In this document: in pieces, positions 1 to 4,589 of the stretch
Layout: each line of letters opens with the position of its first letter
Position numbering within the stretch: the stretch's first letter is position 1
DNA from: Dysgonamonadaceae bacterium
Lineage (GTDB): Bacteria > Bacteroidota > Bacteroidia > Bacteroidales > Azobacteroidaceae
Direction of reading: 5' to 3'
NCBI GenBank assembly: GCA_031258895.1
Contig: JAIRMF010000064.1
Coordinates: 1-5,340, forward strand
DNA: 5,340 nucleotides
Program-made: the position numbers and the translations under genes
The notes under the pieces: model-generated
What the model saw: only the letters and a program-made list of their open reading frames with translations
The model's database searches: none
What the model was told of the DNA's origin: nothing

Positions 1-1162
1 TGTCGGCATGGTTGATGATTCTCTTTGCACGGTCTTCACTTCCGGGATGTGTGCTGATGATGGTCAGTTTTTTCATAATATCGCTCTCCTCGGTGGATAG
101 CCTGTACATAAGGTCGGCAAACGGTTTCGGATCTATCCGGCTTTTTTGCAGGTATTCCACGCCTGTTTTGTCGGCCTGTTCTTCCATCTTCCGGTCATAA
201 GCGGTGGAAGTCAGTATCTTCAGGCCCTCCATACCGCCCGCACCGGAATTTAACATCGCGGAAAGTGCAGCGAAACCGATTTCCTTTCCCAATTTCGACA
301 TAACGTGCTTTTTCTCGATATGGGCGATTTCGTGAGCCATGACGCCGGCAAGTTCTTCCGGTTTTTTGCAGTACAGGATCAATTCGGTATTAACGGTCAG
401 ATGTCCGTCAGGCAGAGCGTATGCGTTTATTTCACCGTTTTTCACGAGATGAACGGTAATTTTTTGAGGATTAATGCCGTTGTCGGTACAAATCCTTTCT
501 TTTATGTTGTTGAGTATGTAGGTTGTTTCTTTGTCCGTAATTTCCTTGTTTTCGTTTGAGATAAGTTCCATTACGTATTTTCCCAATTCTTTTTCCATTT
601 TCGACGGAACGTCTTTGATCTTATAAATATCGACAAAATCTATCCGACTTAACCCCATCCAGATCACCAGAAAGGGGATAACGAGGTATACCGATTGAAA
701 AAACGTCCTTTTGAAGCCTGCGAAACTTCCTTTTTGTTGCATCAATTCGGTCAGTTCTCCGAAAAACCAGAACCGGACGTCCTCCTTTTTACGCACCCGG
801 ACGGCGGCGTACAGAGAGATAAAGAATTCGAGTGCATTGTATGTCAAAACAATAATAATGTATGCAATATAGGCATTGGTAACTTCCGAATGTTTTGTAA
901 GGATGGAAACGGTCCAGCCCAGACCGATGGAATTGATTGGCACGACTGCAAGTTGCGACAGCATGGACTGCATACTGTGAAACCGTATGAAATCCGACCG
1001 TTTCTTCCGGTTAGCAAGCCAGAAAATGACGCTCCCGATAACATTGATGATAGGCATCGGAAGTCCTACAATGATGATCAATACACTCATCAGGTAGGCA
1101 TAGGAAGCCTGTTCAGCCTCCTCTTCGTAAATAAATTTTGGGGAATAAGAATTATTTTCCAT
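1..1162 (-). CDS. Membrane-anchored M48 family zinc metalloprotease with N-terminal DUF4870/Tic20-like region (3' end outside window)
   Basis: An open frame runs on the minus strand from ATG at 1162-1160 off the left edge, giving 387 residues without a stop. The zinc-protease signature is HEIAH at residues 277-281, with the likely third ligand E327 in EEQAD (327-331). NAYALPDGHLTVNTELI lies upstream (about 246-262) and STHPGSEDRAKRI downstream, both typical of M48 peptidases. Residues ~22-50, 67-89, 97-120 and 155-173 are hydrophobic. The first three, with INVIGSVIFWLANRKKRSDFIRFH between them, resemble DUF4870 (Tic20-like) membrane domains. Basic loops at 51-60 and 121-152 suggest, by the positive-inside rule, that the catalytic domain faces the periplasm; this is inference. 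M48 proteases usually act in envelope protein quality control; the substrate here is unknown. The gene lies 220 bp downstream of the DUF2752 gene on the same strand, behind the repeat array, and no promoter of its own is evident. The C-terminus is not visible. Confidence 0.93.
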   Translation of the reverse strand, partial: MENNSYSPKFIYEEEAEQASYAYLMSVLIIIVGLPMPIINVIGSVIFWLANRKKRSDFIRFHSMQSMLSQLAVVPINSIGLGWTVSILTKHSEVTNAYIAYIIIVLTYNALEFFISLYAAVRVRKKEDVRFWFFGELTELMQQKGSFAGFKRTFFQSVYLVIPFLVIWMGLSRIDFVDIYKIKDVPSKMEKELGKYVMELISNENKEITDKETTYILNNIKERICTDNGINPQKITVHLVKNGEINAYALPDGHLTVNTELILYCKKPEELAGVMAHEIAHIEKKHVMSKLGKEIGFAALSAMLNSGAGGMEGLKILTSTAYDRKMEEQADKTGVEYLQKSRIDPKPFADLMYRLSTEESDIMKKLTIISTHPGSEDRAKRIINHAD

Positions 1163-1175
1163 GTCTTTTTTAGGA

Positions 1176-1375
1176 TTAAAGTTTTTGGTTATTCATTAGC
1201 CGCAAGTCATTTCCGTAATATAATATTTCATCTGCGTAATATAATATTCCATTTCCGTAATATAATATTTCATCTACGTAATATAGTATTTCATCTACGT
1301 AATACAGTATTTCATCTACGTAATATAGTATTTCATCTACGTAACATAATATTTCATCTAAGGAATATAGTACAT
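1176..1375 (-). other. Chain of seven head-to-tail mini-ORFs spanning the repeat array
   Basis: On the strand of the flanking genes, each repeat unit carries an ATG, and units 4 to 7 carry an in-frame TAG directly before that ATG. Reading from the DUF2752 side, the ORFs are MYYIP (1375-1358), MKYYVT (1357-1337), MKYYIT (1336-1316), MKYCIT (1315-1295) and MKYYIT (1294-1274). A 25-residue ORF follows at 1273-1196, where TAG is replaced by GAA or CAG and three heptads fuse (MKYYITE, MEYYITQ, MKYYITE, then MTCG). Its TAA overlaps the ATG of MNNQKL (1196-1176). The first ATG lies 7 nt past the DUF2752 stop, and the last stop is 13 nt before the protease ATG. The arrangement is seen directly. Translation of any of these, or coupling between them, is speculation; no clear Shine-Dalgarno is present. 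Confidence 0.4.
1206..1373. repeat. Tandem array of eight 21-bp units
   Basis: Eight contiguous units of exactly 21 bp start at 1206, 1227, 1248, 1269, 1290, 1311, 1332 and 1353. The plus-strand consensus is TTCATCTACGTAATATAGTA followed by T. Units 4 and 6 are identical and the others differ from them by a few substitutions, with no indels. The two ends are most diverged: unit 8 has AAGGAAT for ACGTAAT, and units 1 and 3 have TTCCG for TACG. There are no unique spacers, so this is a minisatellite and not a CRISPR array. It fills most of the gap between the DUF2752 stop and the M48 protease start. The period is a multiple of three, so copy-number change would not shift any reading frame through it. 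Confidence 0.95.
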
Positions 1376-1382
1376 CACTGCC

Positions 1383-1787
1383 TTATGTATATTTATAAAT
1401 GTTCCATATCCAATTGGTTACAATCAATACAAGGACAACCATCCAAACGTATTTTATTCTCAATACCGCCTCCGCACTCTGATACAACCGCCAAAAACCG
1501 TCCTTCCCGCAAATCAGATCAAACAATATCCACAAAGGAAAAACAACCATCGGCAAAAACACAACATACCCCAAAGGATTCGCATGTAAAGCGGATAAAA
1601 AATCACCCTTCAACAGAAAAAGTACCGAACGCGTCGACCCGCAGGATGGACAGGGTACACCGGTCACCCTATGAAACAAACAACCGGTAACAACGTGCGA
1701 CCACCCGCATGAAACATGGCCTATCAACCGGATGTACCCGACCAAACACAATACGCCGACAAAGAAATAAACCCTTTTCCTTGTCAT
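1383..1787 (-). CDS. DUF2752 family small membrane protein
   Basis: This is a 134-residue protein of unknown function. The family signature CPSCGSTRS is at residues 46-54 (C46, C49, G50, T52, R53), followed by a short segment and the conserved ALHANPLGY around 66-74, as in DUF2752 proteins. Hydrophobic stretches at about 6-22, 72-92 and 112-129 predict an inner-membrane protein with three or so spans. The paired cysteines could bind a metal or be redox active, but nothing here shows that. The start is ATG at 1787-1785, 14 nt after the stop of the TM2 gene, which points to co-transcription from the promoter upstream of that gene. Its stop at 1383 is followed within 10 nt by the tandem array. 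Length is in the usual range for the family. Identification is confident; function is unknown. Confidence 0.85.
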   Translation of the reverse strand: MTRKRVYFFVGVLCLVGYIRLIGHVSCGWSHVVTGCLFHRVTGVPCPSCGSTRSVLFLLKGDFLSALHANPLGYVVFLPMVVFPLWILFDLICGKDGFWRLYQSAEAVLRIKYVWMVVLVLIVTNWIWNIYKYT

Positions 1788-1801
1788 CGTAACCGCTACT
1801 C

Positions 1802-2143
1802 CTAACGAATGGAAACTTCCTGCAATTTCCGATAATTCCTTTCCTTCGCTGCGGACATTATCAGAAACCAGTCTACAATACTCCAGATACCGAACCCACC
1901 GCAGGTAAGCAGCTTGCCAAGCCCTAAACCGGTATCGCCAATGAAAAACCTGTCGATGCCAAGCGAACCGGCAAGCAAAGAAATGATCAAAACAAACGTC
2001 GGGTCCTTAAATTGCAGCGTCTGAACCCAACCCCACTTCTCGTCCGGTAATTCGGTTAACATTTGCCTGACGGATTGTAACTGAAAACCGTCAAAATACT
2101 TACTGTTCATCATCATGAACAAATCTACTTTCGATGCATCCAT
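1802..2143 (-). CDS. TM2 domain-containing protein
   Basis: This is a 113-residue protein beginning MDASKVDLFMMMNSKYF. Two hydrophobic segments (about 47-67 and 80-98) are joined by GIDRFFIGDTGLGLGKLLT (62-80), which contains the DRF motif (64-66) of the TM2 domain; GIWSIVDWFLI follows. TM2 proteins are small membrane hairpins of unsettled function in bacteria. An in-frame ATG 60 nt further upstream (2203) would add 20 residues. The start at 2143 is preferred because related Bacteroidota proteins begin at this MD-SKVD position, and because the upstream ATG lies before the promoter -7 box at 2181-2174 and so would not be transcribed from it. It is the first gene of the minus-strand cluster, 14 nt ahead of the DUF2752 gene. 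Confidence 0.88.
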   Translation of the reverse strand: MDASKVDLFMMMNSKYFDGFQLQSVRQMLTELPDEKWGWVQTLQFKDPTFVLIISLLAGSLGIDRFFIGDTGLGLGKLLTCGGFGIWSIVDWFLIMSAAKERNYRKLQEVSIR

Positions 2144-2173
2144 TTTATTTATTTTTATTTGATTAATAATGTA

Positions 2174-2181
2174 CAAATGTA
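2174..2181 (-). promoter_or_regulatory. Bacteroides-type -7 promoter element for the TM2 operon
   Basis: The minus strand reads TACATTTG here, a full match to the Bacteroides sigma-ABfr -7 consensus TAnnTTTG. A partial -33 candidate (TTTATG) lies 19 nt upstream. The element is about 30 nt before the TM2 start at 2143, leaving a short A/T-rich leader. No other promoter candidate was seen for the downstream DUF2752 and M48 genes. Confidence 0.55.
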
Positions 2182-2213
2182 AGTGAATTTTTTGAGACTG
2201 CATAAATTAAGCG

Positions 2214-2255
2214 TGGATTTTCACCTAATATCATATGATCCTTATGCGAAATCCA
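2214..2255. promoter_or_regulatory. Nested palindrome (possible operator) between divergent promoters
   Basis: A perfect 10-bp palindrome, ATCATATGAT (2230-2239), is flanked by outer arms TGGATTT (2214-2220) and AAATCCA (2249-2255). These are inverted repeats about exactly the same axis (between 2234 and 2235). The nine bases between arm and core on each side are essentially unmatched. The dyad sits between the outward-facing promoters for the TM2 operon and pyrE, where an operator could act on either. Regulator binding is inference; it could also be chance in A/T-rich DNA. Confidence 0.3.
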
Positions 2256-2300
2256 TCGAAACGATACTGCTCCGTTTCCATCAGATTCAAGATAAATGAT

Positions 2301-2308
2301 TAATTTTG
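2301..2308 (+). promoter_or_regulatory. Bacteroides-type -7 promoter element for pyrE
   Basis: TAATTTTG matches the TAnnTTTG consensus fully. The upstream -33 region has only a weak TTTC (2275-2278). It is 30 nt before the preferred pyrE ATG (2339). Because it covers the TTG at 2306, an upstream TTG start for pyrE would lie inside the promoter and can be dismissed. Confidence 0.5.
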
Positions 2309-2338
2309 CACGAAAAATCGCTACACATGGACATGCAA

Positions 2339-2971
2339 ATGAGAACTCTGGAACAAATCACAGCACAAAAACTGCTCAAAATTCATGCAGTCAAACTCCA
2401 ACCGTCAAACCCGTTCGTCTGGGCGTCGGGATGGAAATCACCGATCTATTGCGACAACCGTAAAACCCTCTCGTATCCGGAAATTCGCAGCTTCATAAAA
2501 CTCGAACTGTCACGAATCGTCATGGAACGTTACGACGGTACAACCGCTGTCGCCGGCGTCGCCACCGGAGCAATCGCACAAGGCGCAATGGTTGCCTCCG
2601 AACTCAACCTTCCTTTTGTCTATGTACGTTCCACCCCGAAAGGACACGGACTTGAAAACCTGATAGAAGGCGACCTTAAACCCGGCTCAAAAGTTGTTGT
2701 TGTCGAAGACCTTATTTCTACCGGCGGTAGCAGTCTAAAAGCGGTTGACGCCATTCGTAATGCCGGTTGTGACGTAGAGGGGATGGTTGCGATTTTTACG
2801 TACGGTTTTCCGATTGCAAAGAAGGCGTTTCTGGAATCTAAGGTCGACTGTACTACGCTCTGCGACTATGATACGATTTTGGACGAGGCGCTAAGGACGG
2901 GATATATCAAACAGTCGGACATCAAAACCTTGCAGGAGTGGCGCAAAGCTCCGGATGAATGGTGTAAATAA
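2339..2971 (+). CDS. pyrE: Orotate phosphoribosyltransferase
   Basis: This 210-residue cytosolic enzyme of de novo pyrimidine synthesis converts orotate and PRPP to orotidine 5'-monophosphate and pyrophosphate. Visible features are WASGWKSPIYCDNRKTLSYP (28-47) in the substrate-binding N-terminal half, the flexible catalytic loop RSTPKGHGLENLIEG (97-111; K101 and H103 the likely active residues), and the type I phosphoribosyltransferase PRPP motif VVVVEDLISTGGSS (119-132). Three in-frame ATGs occur within 15 nt (2327, 2333, 2339). The third is chosen because MRTLEQITAQKLLKIHAVKLQ aligns with the usual M-x-TLE start of Bacteroidota PyrE and gives the typical ~210 residues; the first would leave only a very short leader after the -7 box. 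A bona fide SRPBCC gene follows 19 nt later, suggesting a two-gene transcript. The gene appears intact. Confidence 0.96.
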   Translation: MRTLEQITAQKLLKIHAVKLQPSNPFVWASGWKSPIYCDNRKTLSYPEIRSFIKLELSRIVMERYDGTTAVAGVATGAIAQGAMVASELNLPFVYVRSTPKGHGLENLIEGDLKPGSKVVVVEDLISTGGSSLKAVDAIRNAGCDVEGMVAIFTYGFPIAKKAFLESKVDCTTLCDYDTILDEALRTGYIKQSDIKTLQEWRKAPDEWCK

Positions 2972-2990
2972 ACAAAATGATTATTACAAT

Positions 2991-3422
2991 ATGACGGAAT
3001 TTGTCAGTGAAATTAAACAGGTCCCTTACGGGGAACAGGCGGTTTTTGAAGTACTCTCCGACCTGAATAACCTCTCAAAGATAAGGGACAGCATCCCAAA
3101 ACAGACCGATATGGTAAAGGATTTTGAGTTTGACAGCGATTCCTGTTCTTTTTCGGTGGATCCGGTCGGCAAGGTTCGTTTTTCCATTGTTGAGCGCGAG
3201 CCTTACAAGACGATTAAATTTACCGCCGACAAAACTCCTATCGGGGTTAACTTTTGGATTCAACTCAAGGAGGCGGCTCCGGATGTAACAAAGATCAAAC
3301 TGACTATCCGTGCGGAACTAAACCCCTTCATCAAGCCTATGGTATCGAAGCCGTTGCAGGAAGGCGTTAACAGGATTGCGGATATTCTGTCCAACATACC
3401 TTACGGGGAGTTGAAGAAATAA
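2991..3422 (+). CDS. SRPBCC-fold (START/polyketide cyclase-like) protein
   Basis: This is a 143-residue protein with the helix-grip layout of the SRPBCC superfamily. It has an N-terminal strand and helix (TEFVSEIKQVPYGEQAVFEVLSD, about 2-24), a run of beta strands including FSVDPVGKVRFSIVERE (54-70) and IKFTADKTPIGVNFWIQL (75-92), and a long C-terminal helix (PLQEGVNRIADILSNI, 121-136). The fold usually forms a hydrophobic ligand pocket; no catalytic residues or ligand can be named here. An in-frame ATG at 2955 would overlap the end of pyrE by 17 nt. The ATG at 2991 is preferred because family members in Bacteroidota start with MT-F just before this first strand. It lies 19 nt after pyrE, probably co-transcribed, and its stop is six bases from the convergent tsaD stop. 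No role in pyrimidine synthesis is implied. Confidence 0.85.
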   Translation: MTEFVSEIKQVPYGEQAVFEVLSDLNNLSKIRDSIPKQTDMVKDFEFDSDSCSFSVDPVGKVRFSIVEREPYKTIKFTADKTPIGVNFWIQLKEAAPDVTKIKLTIRAELNPFIKPMVSKPLQEGVNRIADILSNIPYGELKK

Positions 3423-3428
3423 GCTTTT

Positions 3429-4448
3429 TCACATTACGATTCTCGGAAACGGTTGACACTCCATCCCGACGAATTCGCCTGCGAGATATTGAAAGTATCC
3501 GCAAATGGCGACCATTGCTGCGTTATCGGTAGTGAATTTGAGTGGTGGGATATGGATTTTCCAGCCGTACTTTGCCGCATGTTCTTCGATGGCGCATCTA
3601 AGGCCCGAGTTGGCGGACACTCCGCCTGCTATTGCCACCTCATCAATTTTCAAATCTTTTGCCGCCTTACGCAGTTTTTGCATAAGGATTTCGACGACCG
3701 TTTTCTGGAGGGTTGCGCAGAGGTTTTCGCGGTGTTCTTCGACAAAGTTCGGATTTTCTTTCAGTCTGTCTCTGAGGAGGTACAGGAACGAGGTTTTCAG
3801 TCCGCTGAAGCTGTAATTGTAGTCTGGAATCCGGGGTTTATTTAATTTGAAGACGTCGGGATTTCCTTTTTTCGCAAGTTTATCTACGGCAGGCCCACCC
3901 GGGTACGGCAAGTTCATTATTTTGGCGCATTTATCGAACGCTTCACCTGCCGCATCGTCGATAGTTTGTCCGATAACTTCCATATCGTTCCATTCGCGGA
4001 CTAAGATTATCTGTGAATTTCCGCCCGATACGAGGAGGCATAGGAAAGGGAATTCGGGTGTGGCATTTTTGTTGTCGTCTTGTTGTATGAAATGGGCCAG
4101 GACATGCGCTTGCAGGTGGTTTACCTGAATCATTGGGATGTTCAGGGAGAGTGCGAAACCTTTGGCGAAAGAGACTCCGACGAGCAGCGAGCCGAGCAGT
4201 CCGGGCCCACAGGTGAATGCGACGGCGGACAGTTCTTTTTTATCGATTCCCGCCATCCGGATGGCTTCATGGACGACGGGGATGATGTTTTTCTGATGTT
4301 CACGGGAGGCGAGTTCCGGCACGACGCCGCCGTACGATTCGTGTACTTTTTGGTTTGCGATCACGTTTGAGAGCAGTCTTCCGTTGTTGATAACCGCTGC
4401 GGAGGTGTCGTCGCAGGAGGATTCTATGCCGAGTATATATTTGTTCAT
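3429..4448 (-). CDS. tsaD: tRNA N6-adenosine threonylcarbamoyltransferase
   Basis: This 339-residue cytosolic protein (formerly Gcp/YgjD) transfers the threonylcarbamoyl group to A37 of ANN-decoding tRNAs to make t6A, together with TsaB and TsaE. The ASKHA-fold motifs are in order: LGIESSCDDTSAAVI (6-20), the metal-binding NHLQAH (110-115; H111 and H115), LLVSGGNS (138-145), DDAAGEAFDKCAK (164-176), PYPGGPAVDKLA (181-192), SFSGLKT (213-219), AGGVSAN (274-280) and TTDNAAM (306-312, with D308 the third metal ligand). Length is normal and all expected motifs are present, so it is functional by appearance. The start ATG at 4448-4446 follows an A/T-rich leader and a good promoter at 4472-4503, so it is probably transcribed on its own. 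The convergent SRPBCC gene ends only six bases away, with no intrinsic terminator visible between them. Confidence 0.97.
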   Translation of the reverse strand: MNKYILGIESSCDDTSAAVINNGRLLSNVIANQKVHESYGGVVPELASREHQKNIIPVVHEAIRMAGIDKKELSAVAFTCGPGLLGSLLVGVSFAKGFALSLNIPMIQVNHLQAHVLAHFIQQDDNKNATPEFPFLCLLVSGGNSQIILVREWNDMEVIGQTIDDAAGEAFDKCAKIMNLPYPGGPAVDKLAKKGNPDVFKLNKPRIPDYNYSFSGLKTSFLYLLRDRLKENPNFVEEHRENLCATLQKTVVEILMQKLRKAAKDLKIDEVAIAGGVSANSGLRCAIEEHAAKYGWKIHIPPLKFTTDNAAMVAICGYFQYLAGEFVGMECQPFPRIVM

Positions 4449-4471
4449 GTTTTTGATTTAATAAAAGTCTG

Positions 4472-4503
4472 CGAAATTAGGGAAAAATCGAGAGAAGGGC
4501 AAA
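4472..4503 (-). promoter_or_regulatory. Bacteroides-type promoter for tsaD
   Basis: On the minus strand, TTTG (4503-4500) is followed after 20 nt by TAATTTCG (4479-4472). This is a perfect -33 core and a 5-of-6 match to the fixed positions of TAnnTTTG, with the expected spacing of about 19-21 nt. It lies 23 nt before the tsaD ATG. Confidence 0.55.
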
Positions 4504-4560
4504 CGGCAGCCGGACTCGGCAAAGTTTCGGCAGCCGCCATACCACAGGAATTTTTTTATT

Positions 4561-4589
4561 AAAGACTTTAAGGGCCTTAAGGAATCTTT
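4561..4589 (-). terminator. Weak palindromic hairpin after the FGE-like gene
   Basis: TTAAGG-G-CCTTAA (4568-4580) is flanked by AAAGA (4561-4565) and TCTTT (4585-4589), giving an imperfect hairpin that begins inside the FGE gene's stop codon. On the minus strand it is followed by an A-rich stretch and not a clean U-run, so intrinsic termination is uncertain. It may only be a 3'-end stabilising structure. Confidence 0.25.

Noticed and set aside
1206..1373. CRISPR array
   Set aside because: Units are contiguous with no unique spacers, and no cas genes are present.
695..1690. A 331-codon plus-strand ORF containing a heptad repeat (FHLRNIV-like)
   Set aside because: It is antisense to the M48 protease (to 1162) and the DUF2752 gene (from 1383), both with clear family motifs. 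It stays open through the array only because the period is 21 bp; it has no recognisable domain outside the repeat.
2306..2338. Upstream TTG start for pyrE
   Set aside because: The TTG is part of the TAATTTTG -7 element, so it would not be within the transcript; the family start matches 2339.
3423..3428. Bidirectional terminator between the SRPBCC gene and tsaD
   Set aside because: Only six bases separate the stops; no stable hairpin with a U-run could be found across the junction.
3453..4370. Several 93-130 codon plus-strand ORFs opposite tsaD
   Set aside because: They are shadows of a fully conserved tsaD and show no domain of their own.
4449..4588. DGR template repeat downstream of the FGE-like gene
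   Set aside because: Reading this gap on both strands shows no copy resembling the 3' segment of the gene; it holds only the tsaD promoter and a weak palindrome.
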